A DNA stretch of 64,000 bases from BP-191 sp035940575 (GTDB lineage: Bacteria > Actinomycetota > Actinomycetes > BP-191), in contig DASZER010000044.1 in assembly GCA_035940575.1 (NCBI GenBank), positions 36,983 to 100,982 of the forward strand, read 5' to 3'. Below are positions 35,879-45,774 of this stretch, in pieces. Numbering within the stretch: the stretch's first letter is position 1; each line of letters starts with the position of its first letter. The notes beneath the pieces were generated by a model. It was not told the origin of the DNA. It worked only from the letters and a program-made list of their open reading frames with translations, and did not search any database. The position numbers and the translations under genes are program-made.

Positions 35879-37180
35879 CTAGGCGAGCGCGGCGAGCCGT
35901 TCGAAGACCGGGGCGAGCCTGCCGAGGTAGCGCTCGGGCCGGCAGATCTCGTCGAGGCGCTCGTCGGTGAGCGGCTCGGCCTCGGGGTGCTTGCGCAGCG
36001 TCTCGCGGAACGGCACCCCGCTCGACCACGTCTCCATCGCGGCGGCCTGCGTGACGGCGTACGCGTCCTCGCGCGACAGGCCCGCCTCGACCAGCTCGAG
36101 GAGGACGGCGCTCGTGTAGATGAGGCCGCCGGTGGCGTCGAGGTTGCGGCGCATCCGCTCGGCGTCGACGGTGAGGCCGGTGACGAGCTTCGTCGTGAGG
36201 TGCAGCAGGTAGTCGGTGCCGATCGCCGCGTCGGGCAGCGCGATGCGCTCGACGGACGAGTGGCTGATGTCGCGCTCGTGCCAGAGCGGGATGCCCTCCA
36301 TCACGGGGACGACCTGCGCGCGCACGATCCTGGCGAGGCCGCAGATGCGTTCGCACAGGATCGGGTTGCGCTTGTGCGGCATCGCGGAGGAGCCCTTCTG
36401 GCCCTTCCTGAACGGCTCCTCCAGCTCGCGCACCTCGGTGCGCTGGCCGTGCCGTACCTCCAGCGCGACCGCCTCGCACACCGTCGCCATCACCGCGAGC
36501 GCGGAGACCCACTCGCTGATGCCGTCGCGGATCACGACCTGCGTCGCGGCGTCGGCCGGCGTGAGGCCGAGGCGTTCGGCGACGGTGCGCTCGACGGCGT
36601 CGTCGATGTTGCTGTACGTGCCGACGGCGCCGCTGATCTTCGCGATGCCGACGGCGTCGCGCGCCCGCTTGAGCCGGTCGCGGCTGCGGGCCATGGCGAA
36701 CGCGAAGTTCGCGACCGTGTGCCCGAACGTGTCGGGCTCGGCGTGCACGCCGTGCGTACGCCCGACCTTGACCGTGTCGCGGTGCGCCAGGCCGAGGTCG
36801 CGCAGGTGGCCGACGAGCGCGTCCGCCTTCGCCAGCAGGATGTCCGTCGAGTCCACGAGCTGCAGCGCGAGCGCGGTGTCGAGCAGGTCGCTCGACGTCA
36901 TGCCGAAGTGGACGTACGCCGCCGCCTCGCGCGGCGTGGTGTTGTCCGCCCACGCCGACAGGAACGCGATGACGTCGTGCTGCGTCACCTGCTCGATCTC
37001 GTCGACGGCCTCGGGGGTCGGCGGCGGGGCGTTGCGTACGGGCTCGACGCAGTCGGCGGGAACGACGCCCGCCTCGGCGTGCGCCTCGAGGACGAGCGTC
37101 TCGACGCGGCACCAGAGCTCGTACTTGTGCGCCTCGCTCCAGACCCGCCCCATCTCGGGGAGGGTGTACCGCCCGATCAT
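35879..37180 (-). CDS. purB: Adenylosuccinate lyase
   Basis: 433 residues. It cleaves SAICAR to AICAR and adenylosuccinate to AMP, releasing fumarate. The fumarase/aspartase signature is GSSAMPHKRNPILCE, the catalytic His region is RTHGVHAEPDTFG, and FGMTSSDLLDTA is also present. The length is typical. ATG at 37180. It lies 49 bp from purE and is co-directional with the rest of the cluster. Confidence 0.97.
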   Translation of the reverse strand: MIGRYTLPEMGRVWSEAHKYELWCRVETLVLEAHAEAGVVPADCVEPVRNAPPPTPEAVDEIEQVTQHDVIAFLSAWADNTTPREAAAYVHFGMTSSDLLDTALALQLVDSTDILLAKADALVGHLRDLGLAHRDTVKVGRTHGVHAEPDTFGHTVANFAFAMARSRDRLKRARDAVGIAKISGAVGTYSNIDDAVERTVAERLGLTPADAATQVVIRDGISEWVSALAVMATVCEAVALEVRHGQRTEVRELEEPFRKGQKGSSAMPHKRNPILCERICGLARIVRAQVVPVMEGIPLWHERDISHSSVERIALPDAAIGTDYLLHLTTKLVTGLTVDAERMRRNLDATGGLIYTSAVLLELVEAGLSREDAYAVTQAAAMETWSSGVPFRETLRKHPEAEPLTDERLDEICRPERYLGRLAPVFERLAALA

Positions 37181-37229
37181 CCCGGGGCCCCCGCGGCGCG
37201 AGCGCAGCGAGCGGCGTCGTGGGGTGGGG

Positions 37230-37709
37230 TCACCGGTTCGCCGCGGCGGCCTGCTCGAAGTCGTCCTTGAACTTCCAGAGCTTCGCGCGCAGGTCCGGGT
37301 CGTTCGTGGCGAGGATCTGCACGGCGAGCACGGCGGCGTTCTTGGCGTTGTCGAGGCCGACGCACGCGACCGGCACGCCGGGCGGCATCTGGCTGATCGC
37401 GAGCAGCGCGTCGAGGCCGTCGAGCGCGCCGCCCTTGATCGGGACGCCGATGACCGGCAACGCCGTGTGCGCCGCGACGACGCCCGGCAGGGCCGCGCTC
37501 ATGCCGGCGCCGGTGATGACGACCTCGATGCCGTTCGGCTCGAGCTCGGCCATCCAGTCGGCCAGCGCGCGGGGGGCGCGGTGCGCGGAGATCGACGTCT
37601 CGGTGTACGGGACGCCGAACCGTTCGAGCATCGCGCCCGCCTGGCTCATCACGTTCGCGTCGGACAGCGACCCGTAGATGATCGCGACCCTGGGGTTCTC
37701 GTCGGGCAC
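37230..37709 (-). CDS. purE: N5-carboxyaminoimidazole ribonucleotide mutase
   Basis: 159 residues. It moves the carboxyl group of N5-CAIR to give CAIR. It contains IIYGSLSDANVM and the catalytic-loop region TSISAHRAPRAL, followed by GAGMSAALPGVVAAHT. In class I PurE organisms purK supplies the substrate; no purK is in the window. GTG start at 37709. Confidence 0.96.
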   Translation of the reverse strand: MPDENPRVAIIYGSLSDANVMSQAGAMLERFGVPYTETSISAHRAPRALADWMAELEPNGIEVVITGAGMSAALPGVVAAHTALPVIGVPIKGGALDGLDALLAISQMPPGVPVACVGLDNAKNAAVLAVQILATNDPDLRAKLWKFKDDFEQAAAANR

Positions 37710-37764
37710 GGGGTGTCTCCTCCGTCAGGTGAGGGGCCGATTCTCTCGCACTCGCGCGCCTGCG

Positions 37765-38991
37765 CTAAATCGCGGCCCTCGCGATGTCGGTCCGCCACTG
37801 CGCGCCGGGGAAGCGGAGCAGCGCCACGGCCTCGTACGCGCGCTCCCGCGCGGCCGCGATCGTCGGCCCGGTGGCCGTGACCGACAGCACGCGGCCGCCG
37901 TTCGTCAGCACCCTGCCGTCGTCCAGGCGGGTGCCCGCGTGCAGCACGTCCGCGACCCGCCCCGCCTCGGTCAGGCCGTCGATCGGCTGGCCCGTCGTCG
38001 GCGTGCCGGGGTAGCCGAGCGCGGCCATCACGACCGTCACGGCGGCGTCGTCCGACCAGTCGAGGGTCGTCCCGCCGAGGCCGCCGGTGGCCGCCTTGTG
38101 GAGCAGGTCCGCGAGCGGCGTGCGCAGCCTCGGCAGGAGCACCTGCGTCTCAGGGTCGCCGAAGCGCGCGTTGAACTCCACGACCCGCACGCCCCTGCTC
38201 GTCAGCGCCAGGCCGGCGTAGAGCAGCCCCTGGAACGGCGTCCCCCTCCGCGCCATCTCGTCCACCGTCGGCTGGAGGACCGTGCGGTGCACCTCGCCGA
38301 CGAGGCCGGGGTCGGCCCACGGCAGCGGGGAGTACGCGCCCATGCCGCCGGTGTTCAGGCCCGTGTCGCCGTCGCCGATGCGCTTGAAGTCCTGCGCGGG
38401 CTGGAACGGCAGCACCGTCGTCCCGTCCGAGAGGCCGAACAGCGACACCTCACGCCCGTCGAGGTACTCCTCGACCACGACCGTCTCGCCGTCCGCGTGC
38501 CTCAGGGCGGCGGCGCGGTCGTCGGTGACGATCACGCCCTTGCCCGCGGCGAGGCCGTCGTGCTTCACGACGTACGGCGCGCCGTACTCGTCCAGCGCCT
38601 TCGCGACCTCGTCGGCCGTGGCGCAGCGGCGGTAGCCGGCGGTCGGCACGCCGGCGGCCTCCATGACCTCCTTGGCGAACGCCTTGCTGCCCTCGAGCCT
38701 CGCCGCCGCGGCGCTCGGCCCGAAGCAGGCGCGGCCGCGCGCGCGCACGGCGTCGGCGGCTCCGTTGACGAGCGGAGCCTCGGGGCCGATCACGGTGAGG
38801 TCCGCGCCGACCGCGTCGGCGAGGTCGGCGATGGCGTCGGCGTCGAGCGGGTCGACCGTCCGCGTCTCGGCGAGGCGCGCGGTGCCGGCGTTGCCAGGGG
38901 CGCAGACGAGGTGGCGTACGGCGGGGTCGCGCGACAGCGCGAGGCACAGCGCGTGCTCCCGCGCGCCCGACCCGATCACGAGGACTCTCAC
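37765..38991 (-). CDS. purD: Phosphoribosylamine-glycine ligase
   Basis: 408 residues, ATP-grasp enzyme that joins phosphoribosylamine and glycine to GAR. The N-terminal VLVIGSGAREHAL, the ATP-grasp motifs VVKHDGLAAGKGV and VEFNARFGDPETQ, and GMGAYSP are all present. GTG at 38991. It starts 59 bp from the divergent Fic gene, so their promoters must share this short region. Confidence 0.97.
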   Translation of the reverse strand: MRVLVIGSGAREHALCLALSRDPAVRHLVCAPGNAGTARLAETRTVDPLDADAIADLADAVGADLTVIGPEAPLVNGAADAVRARGRACFGPSAAAARLEGSKAFAKEVMEAAGVPTAGYRRCATADEVAKALDEYGAPYVVKHDGLAAGKGVIVTDDRAAALRHADGETVVVEEYLDGREVSLFGLSDGTTVLPFQPAQDFKRIGDGDTGLNTGGMGAYSPLPWADPGLVGEVHRTVLQPTVDEMARRGTPFQGLLYAGLALTSRGVRVVEFNARFGDPETQVLLPRLRTPLADLLHKAATGGLGGTTLDWSDDAAVTVVMAALGYPGTPTTGQPIDGLTEAGRVADVLHAGTRLDDGRVLTNGGRVLSVTATGPTIAAARERAYEAVALLRFPGAQWRTDIARAAI

Positions 38992-39050
38992 GGCGCCGCA
39001 ACCTATCGCCCGCCGCCGCGACCTAGACTCGGGCGACGAGGGAGGCACGC

Positions 39051-40427
39051 GTGGCTGACGGTGCGTACGAGCCGTTCCCGCCTGTCGAGGCGTGGGCGTC
39101 GGTGGCGTTCGACCCGGCGCTCTACGAGGAGTACGCCGCGCTCCTGGAAGCCGCACGAGCCGGAGCCACGGACGAGGCACGCGAGCGCGCCGTCCGTACG
39201 GCGATCCGCTACGCGGGTACCGACACCGGCGCGATCGAGGGGCTCTACACCACCGACCGCGGCTTCACGCGATCCGTCGCCATCGAGGCGGCTGCGTGGG
39301 AGACGGCGGCGGACGAGCGCGGCCCGAACGCCGGCGCCCTCATCAAGGACCAGATCGAGGCGTACGAGTGGGTCCTCGACCTCGCCACGAAGAAGGTGCC
39401 GGTCACAGAGCAGTTCGTCCGCGAGCTCCACACGATGCTGTGCCGGAGCCAGGAGACGTACGTCGTCCGGACCGAGATCGGGCCGCGACGTCAACCGCTC
39501 CCGAAGGGCGAGTACAAGGCCTTCCCGAACAACCCGACGCTCCCGCACGGGCGCGTCCACCAGTTCGCGCCACCCGACGACGTCCCTCCGGAGATGCACC
39601 GGCTCGTCGCGTCGGTGGGCACCGCTGCCTACGACGCGCTGCATCCCGTGGTCCAGGCGGCGTACCTGCACTACGCGCTCGCCGCGATCCACCCGTTCGC
39701 CGACGGCAACGGCCGCACCGCGCGTGCGGTCGCGTCCGTTCCGCTGTACCGCGCCCTGCGCGTCCCGTTGATGATCCTGGCTGACGATCGCGACGAGTAC
39801 CTCGACTCGCTCGGCGATGCTGACGGCGGCAGGCTCGAGTCGTTCGTGAGGTTCGTGGGCGACCGCGTCGTCGATGCCATGGGACTCGTCGTCGCCACCG
39901 TCGAGGCGGGCGACGCGGCCGACGAGGCCGCGTCCATCGCCGCGCTTCAGCAGGCCACCGCGACAGCCACCGCGAGCATCGAGGCGTCGATCGGCGCCGC
40001 TGCCAGCCGCCTGCTCCACGAGCTGCGCGAGGCGGTGTGGGAGCGCCACGTCGCGAACCCTCCGCCCGCGTCGATCGACTTCGTGGAGGAAGACGGCCTC
40101 ACGCTGCCGGAGCCGCCGCCGGGCTACCACGCGTCGGGAAGCCGCCCCGCGGCGGTCTACGTCGTCTTCGAGGCACAGCCGACGGGCCTGGCCCATGCCG
40201 AGGTGATGCTGCGCGTCCTGATCTCGGAGTCGGAGCCACGGCACCTGCTGGCCATCGCCGGTGACGTCACCACGGTCCGGTTCGCGATCCGCGACGTGCA
40301 CCCCGTGGTCCGGACCGCCGCGAAGATCAAGGTGGCCGCGATGGCCGACCGGATCGTGCCTGCGCTGCTCGCCGACCTGGCCCAGCGCGCGGAGGCGGGC
40401 GTCCGGGGGCTCGGCCAGGAACCGTAA
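39051..40427 (+). CDS. Fic-domain protein, self-inhibited AMPylase type
   Basis: 458 residues. The Fic active-site motif HPFADGNGRTAR is intact at about residue 223 and should transfer AMP (or another nucleotide group) to target hydroxyls. Near the N-terminus (about residue 60) TGAIEG fits the inhibitory-helix consensus (S/T)xxxE(G/N), so activity is probably held off until relieved (class II). A C-terminal ~200-residue helical region of no clear family follows. GAGGGAGG lies 5-8 bp before the GTG at 39051. No separate antitoxin gene is seen. Targets unknown. Confidence 0.92.
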   Translation: MADGAYEPFPPVEAWASVAFDPALYEEYAALLEAARAGATDEARERAVRTAIRYAGTDTGAIEGLYTTDRGFTRSVAIEAAAWETAADERGPNAGALIKDQIEAYEWVLDLATKKVPVTEQFVRELHTMLCRSQETYVVRTEIGPRRQPLPKGEYKAFPNNPTLPHGRVHQFAPPDDVPPEMHRLVASVGTAAYDALHPVVQAAYLHYALAAIHPFADGNGRTARAVASVPLYRALRVPLMILADDRDEYLDSLGDADGGRLESFVRFVGDRVVDAMGLVVATVEAGDAADEAASIAALQQATATATASIEASIGAAASRLLHELREAVWERHVANPPPASIDFVEEDGLTLPEPPPGYHASGSRPAAVYVVFEAQPTGLAHAEVMLRVLISESEPRHLLAIAGDVTTVRFAIRDVHPVVRTAAKIKVAAMADRIVPALLADLAQRAEAGVRGLGQEP

Positions 40428-40493
40428 GGCCCCTTCCCGAACGTTCCGGTTTGCGGCACGATTCGCCGCACCCTCACCCCCGTTGGAGCCCTC

Positions 40494-40685
40494 GTGTCCC
40501 TTCCCCGCGTCACCCTCGCGCTCGCCGCGGCGGGCGCCGCCGTCGTGCCCGCGAGCGCGCAGGCGATCGTCCAGTACTGCACGCCGCCCACGACCGTCGC
40601 GTACGTCTGCCACGTGCCCGAGCGCCCCGGCTGCGTCCACGGCTACGTCGGCCGCCTCGCGTTCGAGACGACGGCCTGCGGATGA
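40494..40685 (+). CDS. Secreted four-cysteine mini-protein 1
   Basis: 63 residues. The signal peptide ends ASAQA, leaving a mature peptide of about 39 residues: IVQYCTPPTTVAYVCHVP, then ERPGCVHGYVGRL, ending TTACG. Cys spacing is C-x9-C-x7-C-x14-C. It starts at GTG 40494 with TTGGAG upstream. Its stop overlaps the next start (ATGA). It is one of three tandem paralogs with the same plan and the same central C-x7-C. Two disulfides are likely. Function unknown. Confidence 0.7.
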   Translation: MSLPRVTLALAAAGAAVVPASAQAIVQYCTPPTTVAYVCHVPERPGCVHGYVGRLAFETTACG

Positions 40686-40870
40686 CCCGCCTCGTCCTCG
40701 CGGCGGCCCTCGCCGCCGGCGTCGCGCTGCCCGCAAGCGCGCACGCCGACGAGTCCTGCTACTACCGCAGCCGGCTCGTGCAGGCCTGCCGCGACCCCGA
40801 GTACCGCGCGTGCCTGCTCTACGGCGCCGTCGCCGGCGTGCCGTACGAGGCCGGCAACGGCTGCCCGTGA
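40682..40870 (+). CDS. Secreted four-cysteine mini-protein 2
   Basis: 62 residues. The signal peptide MTRLVLAAALAAGVAL ends ASAHA. The mature ~40 residues run DESCYYRSRLVQACRD ... ACLLYGAVAG ... NGCP. Spacing is C-x9-C-x7-C-x16-C. The ACLLYG motif is shared with mini-protein 3 (DCLLYG). It is coupled to the gene before it by ATGA. Such small Cys-stabilised exported peptides can be toxins, inhibitors, pheromones or cell-wall factors; nothing here decides. Confidence 0.72.
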   Translation: MTRLVLAAALAAGVALPASAHADESCYYRSRLVQACRDPEYRACLLYGAVAGVPYEAGNGCP

Positions 40871-40898
40871 CGCCCCCGCCCACCCAGGAGGAACGCCC

Positions 40899-41092
40899 AT
40901 GCTCGCCCGCGCCGTAGCCGTGGTCGCGATCGCCGCCGGAGCCGTGCTCCCGGCCGTCGCGCACGCGCAGCCGATCTGCACGGACACGCCGTACGTGTGC
41001 CACGACACCGACCACCCGGACTGCCTGCTCTACGGCAACCTCGGCGCCGAGGCCGGCTTCCACTTCGGCGAGGACTGCCCGCCCCGCTACCC

Positions 41093-41096
<4 letters not shown>
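40899..41096 (+). CDS. Secreted four-cysteine mini-protein 3
   Basis: 65 residues. The signal peptide ends AVAHA, then a mature ~42-residue acidic peptide QPICTDTPYVCHDTDHPD, then CLLYGNLGAEAG and EDCPPRYP. Spacing is C-x6-C-x7-C-x17-C. It has its own AGGAGG site 8 bp before the ATG. The stop overlaps the convergent purA stop by 4 bp. The mature part is acidic, whereas mini-protein 2 is more basic, so the paralogs have diverged in charge. Confidence 0.74.
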
Positions 41097-42376
<1,280 letters not shown>

Positions 42377-42463
42377 GCGCGCTCCTCGCGACAAAGAGAA
42401 AGACCCCGGCAAGTGCCGAGGCCTCTTGCGGCAGAACTTTACCGGACACGTAGGGTCTTCGTC

Positions 42464-42820
42464 ATGCCGCGCATCCCCGGTGTGCCCGACGTCGTCGGCC
42501 TGATCCAGCAGCAGACGCAGGCTCTCCTGGCCGTGCCCGACGCCGTACGCGCCGTGGTCGACCTGGCCCGCGACGCGCACCGCGTGGTGCTGCGCATCGA
42601 CGACCTGCTGGACGAGCTGGAGCAGCCGTTGCGCGACCTCAAGCCCGGCCTGGAGAAGCTCGCCCAGTCGCTCGAACGCGTCCCCGAGACCCAGGCACAG
42701 GTCGCCGCGATCGCGGCGACGACCGGCCGGATCATGGCGATCATCGACGACGTCGGGACGAAGGTGAGCGGCTTCCCCGCGGCCGCGCTGCTCAGCGGCC
42801 GGCGTCGTCCCAAGGAGTAG
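42464..42820 (+). CDS. Small helical protein, phasin-like heptad pattern
   Basis: 118 residues, soluble. Long amphipathic helices with Leu/Val heptads (LARDAHRVVLRIDDLLDELE, then LRDLKPGLEKLAQSLERV) suggest a coiled-coil or membrane/granule-surface protein. I do not recognise a family. It is divergent from purA, with 87 bp between the starts, and its 3' end overlaps the convergent DUF3151 gene by 29 bp. Confidence 0.65.
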   Translation: MPRIPGVPDVVGLIQQQTQALLAVPDAVRAVVDLARDAHRVVLRIDDLLDELEQPLRDLKPGLEKLAQSLERVPETQAQVAAIAATTGRIMAIIDDVGTKVSGFPAAALLSGRRRPKE

Positions 42821-43214
42821 CCGGGTCGCAGTCGCGCAGGAACGTTTCGCACCGCTCCCGCTCCGCCTCCTCGCCGATCGCCCCCGCCGCGTCGCGCAGC
42901 GCGCGCAGCGAGCGGAGGAAGCCGCGGTTCGGCTCGTGCGACCACGGCACGGGTCCGTGGCCCTTCCAGCCGTTGCGGCGCAACGCGTCCAGCCCGCGGT
43001 GGTAGCCGACGCGGGCGTACGCGTACGCCGCCACCGGCTCCCCCGCCGCCAGCGCGCGCTCCGCGAGGGTGGCCCACGCGGCGAGGTGCGTCGGGTGCGC
43101 GGCGGCCACGCCGGCGGGGTCGTCGCCGCGCGCCAGCGCCTCGTCCGCGGACGGCGCGTCGGACGGCAGCAGGGTCGGGGGCGGGCCGGCCATGAGGTTC
43201 TCCATGCGGGGCAT
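42792..43214 (-). CDS. DUF3151 family protein
   Basis: 140 residues. It carries family-typical features: NLMAGPPPTLLP near the start, AYAYARVGYHRGLDALRRNG, GWKGHGPVPWSHEPN, and ERCETFLRDCDP at the end. It is widespread in actinobacteria; function unknown. ATG at 43214 lies only 9 bp from the start of the divergent hydrolase gene, so each promoter must lie within the other gene or the mRNAs are nearly leaderless. Confidence 0.9.
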   Translation of the reverse strand: MPRMENLMAGPPPTLLPSDAPSADEALARGDDPAGVAAAHPTHLAAWATLAERALAAGEPVAAYAYARVGYHRGLDALRRNGWKGHGPVPWSHEPNRGFLRSLRALRDAAGAIGEEAERERCETFLRDCDPATPWDDAGR

Positions 43215-43223
43215 GATGCCGCC

Positions 43224-44087
43224 ATGCGCCAGACCGAACGCCACGTACCCGTCGGCGACACGCGCCTGTACGTCGTGGAGCGCGGGGAGGGCTTCCCCGT
43301 CCTCGTGCTGCACGGCGGCCCCGGGCTCGACCACACGATGTTCGCCGACTACCTCGACCCGCTGACCGACTCCTACCGGCTCGTGCTCGTGGACCAGCGC
43401 TCGCAGGGCCGCTCCGACGAGACGCCGCCGGAGACGTGGACGCTGTCGCGGATGTCCGCGGACGTCAGCGCGCTCGCGGCCGCGCTCGGCGTCGAGCACG
43501 GCTACGCCGTCCTCGGCCACTCCTACGGCGCCATGGTGGCGTTGCAGCACGCCGTCGACCACAGCGGCGAGCCGGCCGGCACGATCGTCTCCAGCGGCCT
43601 GCCGCACCAGCGCTGGCTCGACACGATCGGCGAGCGGCTCGCGGCGTTCGAGCCCGAGGAGCTGCGCGAGCAGGTCACGGCGTCGTGGGACGAGGAGCCG
43701 GAGACGCGCGACCGCGAGCACCTCGTGTCGATCCTCGCGCGGCAGATGCCGTGGCACTTCGCGGACCCGCGCGACCCTCGCATCGCCGAGTACAACGACC
43801 GCACGTCCGGCCTGGTCGGCTCCGCGGGCGTGCTGCGCCACATGGCCGCGCACGGCTACGGCGGCATCGACGTCGAGGACGCGTTGCCCTCCGTGGAGCA
43901 CCCCGTCCTCGTGCTGGCCGGGCGGCACGACCGCACGTGCCCCGTCGACGCCGCCGAGATCGTCGCCGACGGCATCCCCGGCGCGGAGCTCGCGATCTTC
44001 GAGCACAGCGGGCACATGACGTTCGTCGAGGAGCAGGCGGACTACCTCCAGATCGTGCGCGACTTCCTCGACCGCGTCCGTCGATGA
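43224..44087 (+). CDS. Alpha/beta hydrolase, proline iminopeptidase-like
   Basis: 287 residues. Elements of the fold in order: oxyanion region LHGGPGLDHTMF, LVDQRSQGRSD, the nucleophile elbow LGHSYGAMVAL (Ser about 101), the acid in LAGRHDRTCP and the catalytic His in EHSGHMTFVEE. HGGPG plus DQRSQGRS is typical of the prolyl aminopeptidase branch, but substrate prediction is weak. First gene of a four-gene unit joined by ATGA/TGATG overlaps. Confidence 0.88.
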   Translation: MRQTERHVPVGDTRLYVVERGEGFPVLVLHGGPGLDHTMFADYLDPLTDSYRLVLVDQRSQGRSDETPPETWTLSRMSADVSALAAALGVEHGYAVLGHSYGAMVALQHAVDHSGEPAGTIVSSGLPHQRWLDTIGERLAAFEPEELREQVTASWDEEPETRDREHLVSILARQMPWHFADPRDPRIAEYNDRTSGLVGSAGVLRHMAAHGYGGIDVEDALPSVEHPVLVLAGRHDRTCPVDAAEIVADGIPGAELAIFEHSGHMTFVEEQADYLQIVRDFLDRVRR

Positions 44088-44869
44088 CCGACGCGTACGC
44101 CATCGCCGGCGCGCTGTGGCGCGAGCGCGGGCCGTACGTCGACCAGCACGTCGGCGACCTGGCGTGGGGCGCGCCGTCGGGCACGGTGACGATGGTCGGC
44201 GACGACTCGTACGTGTTCGCCGAGGGCCTGGCGTGGCAGACCGGAGGCCCCGCGCACGACGCGATCGCGGACCTGGCGCTCGAGGCCGGCGCGTCCGTCG
44301 CGGCGCTCGACGCGGAGACGGAGAAGACCGACGCGCTACGGCGCCGGGGCTTCGTCGCCGACGAGTCGAGGTGGCACTGGCACCTGCACCGCACGCTCGA
44401 CGACCTGCCGCCGGTCACGGTGCCGCCCAGCGACTACGACCTCGACGAGCGCGTCGCGCTGCACCGCGCGGCGTGGGAGCCGAGCAGGTTCACGCGCGAG
44501 CGCTACGACGTCGTGCGCGCGACGCCGCCGTACCGGCCCGAGCTCGACGTCATGGTGCGCACCCCCGAGGGCGAGCCCGCGGCGTACCTCATCGCCTGGT
44601 ACGACGCCGTCTCCCGCAGCGGCGAGCTGGAGCCGGTCGGCACCGCGCCGGCCCACCGCAGGAAGGGCTACGGCGCCGCGGCCTGCGTCGCGGCGCTCCA
44701 CCGGCTGCGCGACGCGGGCGCGACGCAGGCCGTCGTCTACGCCGTCAGCGACCCCGCGAACCAGGGCGCGCGGCTGCTCTACGAGTCCGTCGGGTTCCGC
44801 GTGATCGACCGCCACGTCGAGTGGCGCCCGCCGATCCGACAGAATGCCGCGCAAGGAGGCAACACATGA
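44084..44869 (+). CDS. GNAT-family N-acetyltransferase
   Basis: 261 residues. The acetyl-CoA motif is VGTAPAHRRKGYGAAAC (R/Q-x-x-G-x-G/A) in the C-terminal half, followed by NQGARLLYESVGFRV, typical of the GNAT fold. The N-terminal half may be a degenerate second GNAT domain. The substrate is unknown. Coupled to the hydrolase (ATGA) and to the next gene (ATGA), which has its own AAGGAGG inside this gene's end. Confidence 0.88.
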   Translation: MTDAYAIAGALWRERGPYVDQHVGDLAWGAPSGTVTMVGDDSYVFAEGLAWQTGGPAHDAIADLALEAGASVAALDAETEKTDALRRRGFVADESRWHWHLHRTLDDLPPVTVPPSDYDLDERVALHRAAWEPSRFTRERYDVVRATPPYRPELDVMVRTPEGEPAAYLIAWYDAVSRSGELEPVGTAPAHRRKGYGAAACVAALHRLRDAGATQAVVYAVSDPANQGARLLYESVGFRVIDRHVEWRPPIRQNAAQGGNT

Positions 44870-45774
44870 CATTCGTGGTCGCGACGGACGACGGCCTGTA
44901 CTACGTCGACGAGGACTCGTCGGCGCGCAGGCTCGTGGAGGGACCGTTCCGGCACGTCGTCGCCGCGGACGAGGGCGCCGTGGCGCTCGCGGCCGACGGG
45001 ACGTTGTGGAGCGTCGACGAGGACGGGGAGGCGGCGGAGTTCGAGGAGCTGCCGCCGACCAAGGGGCAGCCGCTGTGCATCCTGGTCAACGGCACCGACG
45101 TCTGGGCCGGCACGTCGGGCGCCCACCTGCTGCTGGTGCGCGAGGGCGACCTGCGCCCGGTGGCGGCGTTCGACGAGGTCGAGGGCCGGGAGCGGTGGTC
45201 GACGCCGTGGGGCGGGCCGCCGGACGTGCGGTCGCTCGACGTCGACGAGGACGACGTGCTGTTCGCGAGCGTGCACGTGGGCGGCATCGTGCGCAGCCTC
45301 GACGGCGGCGGCACGTGGCTGCCGAGCGGCGAGATCGACTGGGACGTGCACCAGGTCGTGACGGTGCCGGAGTACGCGTCCACGGTGCTCGCCGCGTGCG
45401 CCGTCGGCATGGCGCTGTCGACCGACGCCGGCGAGTCGTGGGAGATCGAGGACCGGGGACTGCACGCGACGTACTGCCGCTCGCTCGCGGTCGCCGGCGA
45501 CCACGTCGTCATCGCGGTGTCGCAGGGACCGGGCGGCGAGCAGGCGTGCCTCTACCGCCGCGCGCTGGAGGACTCGGTCTTCGAACGCTGCCGGGTCGGC
45601 CTGCCCGACTGGTTCCCGACGAACGTCGACACGCACTGCCTCACCGCGTGGGAGGAGCAGGTCGTGGTGGCCGCGCCAGGGACCGGCTCGCTGTTCGTCT
45701 CCAACGACGTCGGCCAGCGCTGGCACGAGATGGCCCTCGGGCTGCCCGAGCCGCGCGGCGTCGTCATCCTCTGA
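44866..45774 (+). CDS. Cytoplasmic BNR/sialidase-like beta-propeller protein
   Basis: 302 residues, no signal peptide. Repeated motifs SLDGGGTWLPSG, LSTDAGESWEIEDRG and VSNDVGQRWHEMA are Asp-box (SxDxGxTW) repeats of sialidase/photosystem-stability-like propellers. Six-bladed by length. Without the sialidase catalytic arginines it is more likely a binding or scaffolding protein. ATG at 44866. Confidence 0.8.
   Translation: MTFVVATDDGLYYVDEDSSARRLVEGPFRHVVAADEGAVALAADGTLWSVDEDGEAAEFEELPPTKGQPLCILVNGTDVWAGTSGAHLLLVREGDLRPVAAFDEVEGRERWSTPWGGPPDVRSLDVDEDDVLFASVHVGGIVRSLDGGGTWLPSGEIDWDVHQVVTVPEYASTVLAACAVGMALSTDAGESWEIEDRGLHATYCRSLAVAGDHVVIAVSQGPGGEQACLYRRALEDSVFERCRVGLPDWFPTNVDTHCLTAWEEQVVVAAPGTGSLFVSNDVGQRWHEMALGLPEPRGVVIL

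Noticed and set aside
42377..42463. Possible purine riboswitch or terminator upstream of purA (CCGGC/GCCGG hairpin)
   Set aside because: A short hairpin exists, but it matches no riboswitch consensus I can see, and there is no T-tract; unsupported.
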